Assembly (NCBI GenBank): GCA_030748485.1
Contig: JASMLW010000300.1
Location: 1-36,174, forward strand
Length of the DNA: 36,174 nt
Reading direction: 5' to 3'
From: Pirellulaceae bacterium
Lineage (GTDB): Bacteria > Planctomycetota > Planctomycetia > Pirellulales > Pirellulaceae
Below, one piece after another: positions 1 to 7,944 of the stretch. Position 1 is the stretch's first letter. Every line of letters starts with the position of its first letter. A program made the position numbers and the translations under genes. The notes beneath the pieces are model-generated. The model made no database searches, was not told the DNA's origin, and saw nothing but the letters and a program-made list of their open reading frames with translations.

Positions 1-246
1 GGCGATCACCTGATCGAGTTCTTCGCGATCGGGGACATCGCCGTCGAACGTCTGCAGAGTCGACGCCAGATCGAGAGGCAGTTTTTCCGCCGCACACTTG
101 AGGTGATACCACTGATGCGACATGCCGCCGTCATCGAACGCGTTGAGGACTTCGTGCCCGAACCGCAGAGAATCTTTCTCGATCTTCCCGCGACACTTGC
201 GGCACTTCGCGCGGCCCGATTTGGCCGGTTCGATTAGGTGAGGCAA
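1..246 (-). CDS. PARP-type zinc-finger protein (N-terminal part; 3' end outside window)
   Basis: This partial gene reads off the left edge; 82 codons are visible. The chosen start is TTG at 246, because GGAG lies 7 nt upstream and the preceding in-frame stop (TAG) is at 295-297. The visible protein is one small domain: C15-x2-C18, then 29 residues, then H48-x2-C51 within 'WYHLKC', preceded by 'AKSGRAKCRKC'. That spacing and the surrounding residues match the PARP-type zinc finger (C-x2-C-x28-30-H-x2-C), which in eukaryotic PARP1 and DNA ligase III senses DNA nicks. The domain sits at the extreme N-terminus. What follows residue 82 is unknown, so neither ADP-ribosyl transferase nor ligase activity can be claimed. 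Nucleic-acid binding is inferred from the family. I am confident of the zinc finger and have no view on the full protein. Confidence 0.75.
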   Translation of the reverse strand, partial: MPHLIEPAKSGRAKCRKCRGKIEKDSLRFGHEVLNAFDDGGMSHQWYHLKCAAEKLPLDLASTLQTFDGDVPDREELDQVIA

Positions 247-408
247 TGTTGTGCTCCAATTGCGTTGGAATGACAAGATCACAAAGACCTCCGGCTATTC
301 TAGACATTGCCGCTTGCCCATTCACCAGCCCTGACCACCGGCGCAAAAAATACGGGGCCGCCGACGGCGACCCCGCTTTGGTCTCACGAACCGACTGCCG
401 ACCGCAAG

Positions 409-1524
409 CTACTCGAACATGCCGGTGGCGATGTGGTCATCGACGAGGTGTCCGACGTTCCATCCGGATCCGGCGTGTCGCACGGCGATCTCGATCGAGG
501 CTCCGAAGTTGCCTTCCATCGTCCAGACCTGTCCGGCGTCGGCGTCGTAGGCGAGCAACATGAAGGTGTGCCCCGGAATGCGAACGTAGTCGCCGTGAAT
601 CGGCTCTTTCTCGGCGATCGTGGCGATCTCGGACCCATTGTTGAAGGGGCGTTGGTTGTTGAACAACCGGCCGAGGAGGGTGCGGCCGTTCTGAGCGCCC
701 TTGGTGCAGAACCCAGTCGCCCACATGTAATAGGCGTGGCAATCCATGACGTAGTTCTCGTCGGTGCGCCAACCCTGTTTGCGGTAGTAGTATTCGCGGA
801 ACGTGCGCATCACGATTCCGCGCCGCGCTCGATCGATCCGTTTCGGTCCGCCGGTGGCGACGTAGTAAGGAACCCGGACACGGCCGACTACCGTGTCTTC
901 TCCGTACTCTTTGCTGCTGCGGTGAAAGTTGACGAATAGTCGATAAGTGCGGGCGGGGCGAATAACGCGATCGTCGGCAGGCGCGGCGGGCTGCTTTGCT
1001 TGCTCGGTCGGCTCGTCCGCGTTCTCCTTTTCCGCGTTCTCCTCTTCCGCGTTCGCCTCTTCCTCAGCGACGACGGGCTGCTCGACGACGGTGGTTGTCA
1101 TCTTCGTCTTGTTTGAGATATCGAACGACGCGACGGTGAACTCGGAGTCGTCCGGCTTGGCCTCGAATTTGACGGGCACGAAACAGATGGACGAACGACG
1201 GGCGTCACTCAAGTCTTTGATCTTCACTTCGGCGACGATCGACTTCTTCTTCGCCAACAACTCGGGGTCGCGGACATCGACGAAAACTCGTATCCGGTCC
1301 TCAAAGGCGAACTCGTCCTTCATCGACGTTTCGTAGTTAAAGAACGCGTCCACCGATGCGTAGTCGGCGTAGGTGGAGTCAGTGGTTTGCGCCACGCGAA
1401 CCACGCTCGCGGACGTGCTGTACCGCCGAGCTCGTCGGCGACGAGGCAAGGCGTGAGAAAGGTCCGCGCAGATCAGTCCCAGCGCGCAGAACGACAGAAT
1501 CAGGGTGCACAGTTTTCGCGACAT
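409..1524 (-). CDS. Secreted protein with papain-like (NlpC/P60 or CHAP-type) C-terminal domain
   Basis: A 371-residue protein. The start at ATG 1524 is preferred because AGGTGA lies 5 nt upstream; a GTG nine bases earlier falls in that ribosome site. A signal peptide (about residues 1-26, basic then hydrophobic, ending near 'LSHA') predicts export. The middle (about 150-185) is a low-complexity acidic stretch of Glu, Ala and Asn repeats, like a flexible linker. The C-terminal part has Cys262 in 'MDCHAYYM' and His319 in 'IPGHTFML', the order and spacing of a papain-fold hydrolase such as NlpC/P60, CHAP or transglutaminase-like amidases. The fold is inferred from these residues only; the rest of the sequence is not familiar. 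It stands alone, downstream of a long intergenic region. Substrate unknown; a cell-wall or protein amide bond would be typical. Confidence 0.7.
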   Translation of the reverse strand: MSRKLCTLILSFCALGLICADLSHALPRRRRARRYSTSASVVRVAQTTDSTYADYASVDAFFNYETSMKDEFAFEDRIRVFVDVRDPELLAKKKSIVAEVKIKDLSDARRSSICFVPVKFEAKPDDSEFTVASFDISNKTKMTTTVVEQPVVAEEEANAEEENAEKENADEPTEQAKQPAAPADDRVIRPARTYRLFVNFHRSSKEYGEDTVVGRVRVPYYVATGGPKRIDRARRGIVMRTFREYYYRKQGWRTDENYVMDCHAYYMWATGFCTKGAQNGRTLLGRLFNNQRPFNNGSEIATIAEKEPIHGDYVRIPGHTFMLLAYDADAGQVWTMEGNFGASIEIAVRHAGSGWNVGHLVDDHIATGMFE

Positions 1525-2082
1525 TCCAGTCACCTCATGCGGTGCGAATTCAGGGAATCAGTGTGTGATGAGAGATACAGCAGATGCGAAATCAGAGAGT
1601 CAAAATCAGCGTGCGCTAGATCGTTGAAGAGATGGCCGGCGTGCTTTCCTGGCGGGACCCACAAAGGGCTCCCCGATGTCCGACATGTGGCCTCTGTTCC
1701 GGTCGGTCGGGGTGGAGTGGTGCGGCCAATCGGCGAATTCTAGTGAAGTCCGCCGCCAGGCGACACCACCCTTGCACACCAATTTTTCGCGATTGCACTG
1801 GAAGCCACCCCAGAGCGGGATGCGGTGACACGCGTTAGAGCGAGGGAGCCTGTACATACGCGGTCGGCCGCTGAAAAATAATTCCGTTCGGGACGGTCGC
1901 CCCCGTTGACAAGTGGCAGCGCCACACACAAGGCGAGCCGCCGCTCGATCTTCCTTCGCCCCCATTGGTCGCTGGATTCGACTGAGCGAAGTCCCAGATC
2001 CTCAACGCCACAAGCCGACGGGGAATGGTCTGACTTCGCAATCGGCCGGGGCGGTCACTCGTTCCAGCGTCGAGCGCGGCGG
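1525..2082. other. Intergenic region, 558 bp
   Basis: No convincing gene was found. Open frames on the minus strand here (1606-1965, 1835-2041) have no ribosome site, no recognisable domain and end in repeat DNA. The region holds a small hairpin, GTGGC-AGC-GCCAC at 1913-1925, with a TTGACA just before it at 1905-1910, and a dispersed repeat at 1940-2013 that recurs near 16.9 kb. It also carries the promoter of the minus-strand gene that begins at 1524 only if that promoter lies within the first few hundred bases; none was clear. Confidence 0.5.
1940..2013. repeat. Dispersed intergenic repeat, copy A
   Basis: About 74 bp that align with 16889-16966. Shared blocks include GCCGCTCG at the left, TTGGTCGCTGGA and TCGA in the middle, and ATCCTCAACGCCACAA at the right end; the two copies differ by a few substitutions and a short indel. 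Both copies are in the same orientation and both lie in gene-free DNA. The copy is probably longer on the minus strand than marked. It looks like a small non-autonomous repeat family rather than a conserved regulatory site. Confidence 0.75.
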
Positions 2083-2964
2083 CTACTCAAGGCAAGTGGG
2101 ATCCGTCGAGCGGGGGTCGGACACGAGCGTTCCGCTGTGCAGGAGCCCGTTCATGGCGCGCTTGCGCCAAGGTCCGGGGGCGTCAAAGAAAGTTGGGTCG
2201 AGAACCATTTCGGTGATCAACACGCCCGGCTGGTGCAGTTTGAGTTTGCCCATGATCCGACCGTCGGGCCGAACGGCGAAACTGGCCCACCGCGACGGTC
2301 GCGCCGTACTGTTGTTGGCGCTGACCCACATGTGGTTCTCCGCCGCCCGACACGACATGGTCGCCGGCACGATGGTCCGCCAGATGTTGTACTCTTCGTC
2401 CTCGACAACCGTTCCCCGAGCGTTGTGAAAAGACTGGAAGAGAACGTCGACGCCCGCCGCTTTGTAGTCGCGGTAGAGTTCGGGGAAGCGGTAGTCGTAG
2501 CAGATCAACACGCCGCAGCGAACTCCGCCCACGCGGAACGTCACCGCGCGGTTGCCGGGTGAGTAGTGGCTCAAGTCAAAAGTCGGTTTCCTTTTCAACT
2601 CACCCGTGCAAAACCGCTTGTCGTATCGATCGACGAGTTTTCCGCGGTGATTGATGACGTAGACCGAGTTGTGCGGTTTGTTGCCGTCCGACAATCGGTG
2701 GCTCGATCCGAGCAGCACCCAGACGCCCGTCTCTTTGGCGACCGCCTGGATCTGTTGCGTGGCCTCGACCAACTCGTCCCAGTCGATCGCGTCCGCGTCG
2801 GGAATGTCGACGCCCGCGTAACCCGACAGCGCGCATTCGGAGAAGTGAGCGACTTGCGCGCCCTGCTCGGCGGCTTGCCGCACTTGCTTCTTCACCCACC
2901 GCAGATTGTGGCGAATTTCCGCTTCCACCGAGAACTGGCACGTCGCGACGGTTAGTGATTTCAT
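2083..2964 (-). CDS. Carbon-nitrogen hydrolase (nitrilase superfamily amidohydrolase)
   Basis: A 293-residue cytoplasmic enzyme expected to hydrolyse a non-peptide C-N bond. The nitrilase-superfamily catalytic triad is visible: Glu43 in 'HFSECALSGY', Lys116 in 'YDKRFC' and Cys155 in 'LICYDYRFPE'. Length matches the family (about 270-300). Start ATG 2964 gives the usual N-terminus 'MKSLTVATCQF', with AGGT about 8 nt upstream; ATG 2979 would add five residues. No signal peptide. The closest family types are omega-amidase, N-carbamoylputrescine amidase and formamidase-like proteins; the active-site motifs alone do not decide among them. It is a single gene, divergent from the small membrane protein at 3197, so context gives no substrate. 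Confidence 0.9.
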   Translation of the reverse strand: MKSLTVATCQFSVEAEIRHNLRWVKKQVRQAAEQGAQVAHFSECALSGYAGVDIPDADAIDWDELVEATQQIQAVAKETGVWVLLGSSHRLSDGNKPHNSVYVINHRGKLVDRYDKRFCTGELKRKPTFDLSHYSPGNRAVTFRVGGVRCGVLICYDYRFPELYRDYKAAGVDVLFQSFHNARGTVVEDEEYNIWRTIVPATMSCRAAENHMWVSANNSTARPSRWASFAVRPDGRIMGKLKLHQPGVLITEMVLDPTFFDAPGPWRKRAMNGLLHSGTLVSDPRSTDPTCLE

Positions 2965-2991
2965 CGATCTCAACCTCATTCTCGCGGCAGT

Positions 2992-3021
2992 GATTCAGGC
3001 TCCGAAGATTCAGGCTCCGAA
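2992..3021. repeat. Perfect 15-bp tandem duplication
   Basis: GATTCAGGCTCCGAA occurs twice in immediate succession (2992-3006 and 3007-3021). It lies in the divergent region 28-57 bp upstream of the nitrilase start, where its promoter or leader should be, so copy number could affect expression. This is a simple slippage-type duplication. Confidence 0.9.
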
Positions 3022-3196
3022 TCCTAAACCGAATCCGCGTCGTCCGCCAAGCGTCGGACTCATCGCACAACCCGCGCGGACAAGATTGATGCCGGATCGT
3101 CATCAGGAAAGCACGACGTCCACTTCTTCATTCCGAGTGAATCGTTCTTTACATGCTCGTTACGACGAGCACATCCCAGCTTGTTAGAATGCGACC

Positions 3197-3613
3197 ATGA
3201 TCCGCCCGCGATTTTCCCTTCGATCGTTACTCGCCTTGATCACGCTGATCGGGTTCTATTTCGGGTCCTGGGAATTGACCAAACGTCTGGGCGTTGAACC
3301 AATCGAAATTGAATCACTTCCTTTTGAAGTCGACGCTGATTTCGAATTCCCCTTCGATTCATCCCCGGCGCCGTTTGTCGTTAGTCGATTCGGAAAGACG
3401 GAGGCGCCGGACCCGGCTCCAACCGCAAGCTCAATCGGCAATGACCACATCACGGCCGTTTGGCTCCCCCGCGAGCACCACCTCTGGTTTTTTGGCTACA
3501 CGGCAAAATTGATTGAGCGCGCTGGGGTCGCCCCCGAAGGTTGGGACTCCGCCGCGTACGATGATCAACTTCGGGAGAGCGTGATCACAACCTCGCCTCG
3601 CCAGCCGCGCTGA
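3197..3613 (+). CDS. Small planctomycete-type membrane-anchored protein
   Basis: A 138-residue hypothetical protein. Its N-terminus, 'RPRFSLRSLLALITLIGFYFG', is a basic 'FSLRSLL' motif running into a single transmembrane helix (about residues 9-25); many small planctomycete proteins open this way. The rest is a soluble tail with an acidic stretch (about 35-52) and a Pro/Ala-rich segment, and no catalytic motif that I recognise. Topology is probably N-in with the tail outside the cytoplasm. The ribosome site is weak. It is divergent from the nitrilase gene and 160 bp upstream of feoA, from which it is separated by a strong promoter, so it is probably not part of the iron operon. Function unknown. 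Confidence 0.75.
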   Translation: MIRPRFSLRSLLALITLIGFYFGSWELTKRLGVEPIEIESLPFEVDADFEFPFDSSPAPFVVSRFGKTEAPDPAPTASSIGNDHITAVWLPREHHLWFFGYTAKLIERAGVAPEGWDSAAYDDQLRESVITTSPRQPR

Positions 3614-3678
3614 CCGCAGATTTCTGGATGTCGCGTGGGCTGGCTTGCCCCTGTTTCCTTTATCTTCGGGTGGGGCGA

Positions 3679-3707
3679 TTGACACGCGGGCCGCCGGTGT
3701 CTATAAA
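3679..3707 (+). promoter_or_regulatory. Sigma70-type promoter of feoAB
   Basis: TTGACA at 3679-3684 and TATAAA at 3702-3707 are separated by 17 bp, an ideal sigma70-type arrangement. Transcription would begin near 3713-3715, giving a leader of about 60 nt before feoA. It overlaps a Fur-box match immediately downstream. Confidence 0.75.
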
Positions 3708-3710
3708 GCT

Positions 3711-3729
3711 ATTGAGACTCATTATCATT
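3711..3729. promoter_or_regulatory. Fur box (putative) at the feoAB start site
   Basis: The core TGAGACT-C-ATTATCA at 3713-3727 matches the 7-1-7 Fur consensus TGATAAT-n-ATTATCA at 12 of 14 positions, with a perfect right arm. It sits on the predicted transcription start, just after the -10 at 3702-3707, which is where a repressor would block initiation. Iron repression of feoAB by Fur is well known in other bacteria; here it is an inference from sequence and position. Confidence 0.7.
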
Positions 3730-3774
3730 ACTGGCGTCAGCGCCACCGAACACTCTTAGCGAGAAGCCGGGCCC

Positions 3775-4053
3775 ATGTGGAATGCGAACCAATTGCCGAC
3801 GGATGGAGCGACCAACCTGGCCTCCGTCTCCCTCGAAGAGGAGCTGGTGGTGGAGCGGGTGGCGGCCGAAGGAACCGACGGAATCCGGCTCAAAAGGATG
3901 GGAGTTTGCGAGGGTCGTCTGATTCAACTCGTCCAAGCCGGTGATCCTCTTATCATCAGTGTCGCCGGATCGTACGTCGGCGTTTCACGCATGCTCGCGC
4001 GAAGCATACTCGTGCGACCCGAGATGATCGAAACCACTGATGAATGCGCCTGA
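3775..4053 (+). CDS. feoA: Ferrous iron transport protein A
   Basis: A 92-residue cytoplasmic FeoA-family protein with an SH3-like fold. Recognisable features are the central 'RLKRMGVCEGRLIQLVQAGDPLIISVAGSYV' type segment (Gly-rich strand and turn pattern near residues 40-72) and an ending typical of FeoA, 'GVSRMLARSILV'. The N-terminal 25 residues are variable. FeoA assists FeoB in Fe2+ uptake. The stop overlaps the feoB start by 14 bp, so the two are translationally coupled. A ribosome site GAGAAG lies about 8 nt upstream of ATG 3775. A promoter and Fur box lie 48-100 bp upstream. Confidence 0.9.
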   Translation: MWNANQLPTDGATNLASVSLEEELVVERVAAEGTDGIRLKRMGVCEGRLIQLVQAGDPLIISVAGSYVGVSRMLARSILVRPEMIETTDECA

Positions 4054-6241
4054 CGACGACCCGTCGTCCGCCAATCGAGCAGACAGCCGTGACATTGAGC
4101 CGGCGCTGATTCTTTTGGTCGGCAATCCCAATGCGGGCAAGACGGCTCTTTTCAATTCTCTAACGGGTCTTCGCGCAAAGACGGCGAACTACCCGGGCAT
4201 AACCGTCGACCTGCGGACCGGGCCGTTGGACTTAGCCGGCCGCACGGTCGAGCTGATCGATCTGCCTGGTCTGTACAGCCTGGACGCCATTACGCCCGAA
4301 GAGAAGGTCGCCGAAGATGCGCTGCGTGGGAGACTACGCGACGTTTCAGCCGCGACCGCCGTCGTCTTGGTCATCGATGCGACCAATGTCGAGCGCAACT
4401 TGTTCTTGGCGAGCCAGGTTCTGGAGCTCGGGTTTCCGACCATCGTCGCGCTCAACTTGACCGACGCGGCTCGTTCCGCGGGCATTGCCACGAAACCGGA
4501 ACAGTTGGCGGAGTCGCTGAAGTGTGTGGTTGTGCCGGTGAGCAGTCGTACGGGAGAGGGAATCGACTCGCTCCGATCGGCGTTGTCGGAGTTGCTGCAC
4601 GATACGGCGAGTTTTGATAGTCGAGGATTCTGCGCGTGCCCGGAGGCGGGCTGTCATGAGTGTTCGTTCGCGGCGCGGTTCGAATGGGCGGCCGGAGTTG
4701 CTCAACAAGCCGTGCAAACACCGGAGACGTACGGCTCGACGACTGCCGCAATTGATCGCGTCGTCACACAGCCGGTTGTCGGTCTGGCCGTATTCCTCAC
4801 GGTCATGCTGACGGTGTTTTATTTGATCTTCGCCATGGCCGCCGTCCCGATGGGCCTGATTGAACAGGGTTTCGCTTGGGCGGGTCGCCTGGGGGAGTCG
4901 CTGATACCAGCGACGGGCGGCGTATTGTTCAGGTGCGGTGCTTTCCTGGCGTCGATCGGCGCGTTCGCCGCCGCCTACCGCACGGCCGGAATCAAACTCA
5001 AGTGGTGGACGGTCACCATTGCGGCGGCCGTCAGTTTATTGGTTGCTGCGCTCCCGGTGGAGGACTTCCGAAGTCTGGCCGTCGACGGCGTGATTGGCGG
5101 CGTGGGAGCGGTCGTCGTCTTCGTGCCGCAAATCTGCATTCTCTTCGTCTTCATCTCTTTGATGGAGGATTGCGGATACTTGGCTCGGGCAGCGTTCTTG
5201 ACGGAACGCGTCATGCGTCGAGTCGGGCTGCCGGGCAGCGCATTCGTGCCGATGTTGTCGGCTCACGCTTGCGCCATTCCGGGGATCATGGCGGCTCGGG
5301 TGATCAATGACTGGCGCGATCGTTTGGTGACGATTCTGGTGTTGCCGCTGCTGACCTGTTCAGCGCGACTACCCGTTTACGCGATGCTCTCCGCGATGCT
5401 CTTCCGAAACTCACCGGTCAAGGCCGCGGGCGTATTCCTGGGAGCCTATCTGTTGGGAATCGGCGCCGCCTTGGCCACAGCTTGGTGTTTGAAGAAGTCC
5501 CTCCTGCGTGGTGAGACGGCGCCGATGGTTCTGGAGCTGCCTCCCTATCGGTGGCCGAGTCTGCGCGACGCTTTGCTCACCACCAGCGACCGCGCCGGTG
5601 TTTTTGTGAGAAGGGCCGGCTCGGTCATTCTCCTGATATCCGTCGTGCTCTGGGCCCTGGCCAATTATCCAAAACTGCCTGAGAACCGCCTCGCCGAGTT
5701 CACCGCGACGCCCGTGTCGCAAACGCGGCCGGCGGGCGACGATGCGCACACGGCGGACGCCGCGCTCAGCAGCGAGCAGGACCTGGCTCAAGAGCAACTA
5801 TCGTTTTCTTTCGCGGGCCGGATCGGTCGCGTGATGGAGCCGATCTTCCGACCGCTGGGCTTCGACTCGAGGATCAACGTCGGCATACTCAGCTCCTTCG
5901 CAGCTCGCGAAGTCTTCGTTTCCACCATGGCCATCCTGTACGGAATGGACGAAGACAGTTCTGAGGACTCGGGGACCTTGACCGACACGTTGCTCCGCCA
6001 GCGGCACCCGGACGGCACTCCCGTATTCACGACGGCCACATCGGCGAGCCTGCTGGTGTTTTTTGTCCTCGCGATGCAATGTGCGCCGACACAAGCCGTC
6101 ACAATGCGAGAAACGGGGTCCTGGAAATGGGCCGCCCTTCAGCTCGCCTATATGACGGTCCTGGCGTATTTGGCCGCGTTGGTTGTCTACCAGACGATGA
6201 GTCTCTTTCCCGATACGCAGCGGTGGGCTCTCGGCGGCTGA
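4040..6241 (+). CDS. feoB: Ferrous iron transport protein B
   Basis: A 733-residue Fe2+ transporter in the cytoplasmic membrane. The N-terminal G domain is complete: G1 GNPNAGKT (28-35), the 'NYPGITVD' switch, G3 DLPG (74-77), G4 NLTD (139-142) and G5 'SSRTGEG'. A cysteine cluster, C198-x-C200-x4-C205-x2-C208, lies in the linker between the G domain and the membrane part. The membrane part has two Gate regions, the first with 'LSAHACAIPGIM' and the second with 'SSFAAREVFVSTMAILYG', and the usual end 'QCAPTQAVTMRETGSWKW'. A variable loop of about 55 residues (near 555-600) interrupts the second half. Length fits FeoB without a FeoC fusion. It is coupled to feoA by a 14-bp overlap and followed by a stem-loop at 6246-6266. 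Confidence 0.97.
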   Translation: MNAPDDDPSSANRADSRDIEPALILLVGNPNAGKTALFNSLTGLRAKTANYPGITVDLRTGPLDLAGRTVELIDLPGLYSLDAITPEEKVAEDALRGRLRDVSAATAVVLVIDATNVERNLFLASQVLELGFPTIVALNLTDAARSAGIATKPEQLAESLKCVVVPVSSRTGEGIDSLRSALSELLHDTASFDSRGFCACPEAGCHECSFAARFEWAAGVAQQAVQTPETYGSTTAAIDRVVTQPVVGLAVFLTVMLTVFYLIFAMAAVPMGLIEQGFAWAGRLGESLIPATGGVLFRCGAFLASIGAFAAAYRTAGIKLKWWTVTIAAAVSLLVAALPVEDFRSLAVDGVIGGVGAVVVFVPQICILFVFISLMEDCGYLARAAFLTERVMRRVGLPGSAFVPMLSAHACAIPGIMAARVINDWRDRLVTILVLPLLTCSARLPVYAMLSAMLFRNSPVKAAGVFLGAYLLGIGAALATAWCLKKSLLRGETAPMVLELPPYRWPSLRDALLTTSDRAGVFVRRAGSVILLISVVLWALANYPKLPENRLAEFTATPVSQTRPAGDDAHTADAALSSEQDLAQEQLSFSFAGRIGRVMEPIFRPLGFDSRINVGILSSFAAREVFVSTMAILYGMDEDSSEDSGTLTDTLLRQRHPDGTPVFTTATSASLLVFFVLAMQCAPTQAVTMRETGSWKWAALQLAYMTVLAYLAALVVYQTMSLFPDTQRWALGG

Positions 6242-6245
6242 ACGT

Positions 6246-6266
6246 CCGCCGCCTCTCACGCGGCGG
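6246..6266. terminator. Stem-loop between convergent feoB and dockerin gene
   Basis: CCGCCGC (6246-6252) and GCGGCGG (6260-6266) form a perfect 7-bp GC stem with a 7-nt loop in the 38-bp gap between two converging genes. No T tract follows on either strand, so it may act as a bidirectional pause or transcript-end stabiliser rather than a classical intrinsic terminator. Confidence 0.5.
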
Positions 6267-6279
6267 GCTGGAAACCGCG

Positions 6280-7698
6280 TCAACGTCCAGCGGTGTGAGC
6301 GGGGACGAGATCGTCGAGCGTTTCCTCGCTGACGTAGGTCGCCAACGATCTTGCGTGGTCGAAGTAATCGGTCGCGTCTTTCTCAAGTCCGTCGCGCCGG
6401 TCAAATTGCTCGGCCGCCGGAAATACGAAGTTGAGCTGAGCGGCGGCGCCGGTTGCTGGAGCCGCTCGACGCTCACCTTCGCCATTGGGGAGAATCCGGT
6501 CGGCGACTCCATCGACAATTCCCAGCAGATCGGCTAGCGAGATGAGCCGATCGTTGTTGAAATCGACGAAGAATACTCCGCTGGGATCCGGAGCCGGCAA
6601 GCGCGCGCTGAGGCCGTTGTCGATGATCGCCTGAACGGCGGACAGAATGTCGCTCGCCCCCACCGCGCCGCTATTGTTGATGTCCAGCGGATCGGCTCCA
6701 TCCCCCCGCCAGCCATTGCGCCAACCGCTCTGCGGGCCGGGATTGAACTTGGCTTCGACGTCGAAAATCATCGTGGTCTCGCCCGTCGATCCTTTCTTGA
6801 TGAGCGGTGTGACGCCGATATTGTCTTTTTCGAACAGGGTCGCTTCGCTGGTCGTGAAGATGCCGCCAAAGACTAGTTCGACACCGGCGGTCCGCGACCT
6901 GATTTCCCAGCTCAGGCTGGGCTTGCGGGCTGCGGCGATGGCCACGGGCTGGCCGTTTCCGTCCACGCGCCCCTGCGATTCTGTGTCGACTTCGTTGATG
7001 ACGCCCGTCGTTTCGATCTTTATGTAGGAGCCTTTCTCGTCGGCGCCGGAGGGAAAGTGGCCGGGCGTCGTCGTGGGCGTCCAGTGATGAATGGTCGCAT
7101 TCGCCGCATCGGAAAACCGGAATGTGACGTCGTTCAGAATGTCGCCAGTCGTGACATTTCCAGGTCCGTAGAGCGACGGAACATCGTGAAGAATATTGGA
7201 CGACAGGCGCCCCAAGTTGAGGTCGTCGAGATTCGCGAGCGTGTCGTTCAAGTCGATTCGCAGCGACGCCGTCAACACAGCTTGCTCGGGCGATGAACCG
7301 ACGCGGATCTCGCCCGTCATGGCGAACACGCCCTCGCCGCCGTTCGGTCCGCCGATGGCTCCCGAAGCGGTGATGTGTACGACATCATCGACCACCGAGA
7401 AACTCGTCAACGCGCCGCCGGTCGAGTCGCCGCCGCGGATGAAGGGGACGAGAAACAAGCTCGACCCCCACCCGTTGATGTCGAAGCGATCGTTGGCGCG
7501 GAACACGACGGACTTGGCAGGGTCCCGAACGATCACCGCCGCCTGTTCGCCGTTATCGAAAACTTTCAACTCCTGGTTGCCGTCGACGGCCACATCGGTT
7601 GCGGTCACGGCGAGCAGCCGTTTTTCTTCGAGGGCTTCAAACGTCAGGTGACGGGTCCGCCGGGGGCCGCGCCGACGACTCTTGCGTTTCGCTTTCAT
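6280..7698 (-). CDS. Secreted planctomycete protein with LExLExRxLLA N-terminus and dockerin-like domain
   Basis: A 472-residue protein. Start ATG 7698 is chosen because GGAAG lies 8 nt upstream and because it gives the expected N-terminus; a longer frame to 7797 lacks support. Residues 1-31 are Arg/Lys-rich and end in 'LTFEALEEKRLLAVT', a signature found at the start of many exported planctomycete proteins. The body (about 35-330) is beta-rich with Thr, Ser, Gly and Asp and no recognised catalytic site. Residues about 336-398 carry two EF-hand-like calcium loops, 'DINNSGAVGASD' and 'DFNNDRLISLAD', as in type I dockerins. The last 70 residues are a polar tail. The likely location is the cell surface or the extracellular space. 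Its neighbour at 7945-8658 has the same kind of N-terminus, 246 bp upstream on the same strand. Confidence 0.85.
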   Translation of the reverse strand: MKAKRKSRRRGPRRTRHLTFEALEEKRLLAVTATDVAVDGNQELKVFDNGEQAAVIVRDPAKSVVFRANDRFDINGWGSSLFLVPFIRGGDSTGGALTSFSVVDDVVHITASGAIGGPNGGEGVFAMTGEIRVGSSPEQAVLTASLRIDLNDTLANLDDLNLGRLSSNILHDVPSLYGPGNVTTGDILNDVTFRFSDAANATIHHWTPTTTPGHFPSGADEKGSYIKIETTGVINEVDTESQGRVDGNGQPVAIAAARKPSLSWEIRSRTAGVELVFGGIFTTSEATLFEKDNIGVTPLIKKGSTGETTMIFDVEAKFNPGPQSGWRNGWRGDGADPLDINNSGAVGASDILSAVQAIIDNGLSARLPAPDPSGVFFVDFNNDRLISLADLLGIVDGVADRILPNGEGERRAAPATGAAAQLNFVFPAAEQFDRRDGLEKDATDYFDHARSLATYVSEETLDDLVPAHTAGR

Positions 7699-7944
7699 CT
7701 GGCTGTCTTCCACGGTTGGCGATCTCGGACAAGTGCTCGAGGCAAAGAGGCCCCTACAGAGAATCCGCAATCGCTCGCTAACCGACTCATCCAACACGGG
7801 AAGTTTGCGGGTGGCCGCCGGCTAGTCGTAATTGCCATAGGATAAGCGAAATGTCAACTTGGCGCCGCGATCATGTCGCGCCGCCGAGTTGCCTACCAAA
7901 GCGAGGTTGGGTTGAGCCGTGGCGGCTCAATCTGATCATTGAGT

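Noticed and set aside
307..939. Plus-strand frame opposite the papain-like gene
   Set aside because: It overlaps the well-supported minus-strand gene almost entirely and shows no motif.
1606..1965. Hypothetical protein in the 1.5-2.1 kb gap
   Set aside because: No ribosome site, no domain, and part of the frame is a dispersed repeat.
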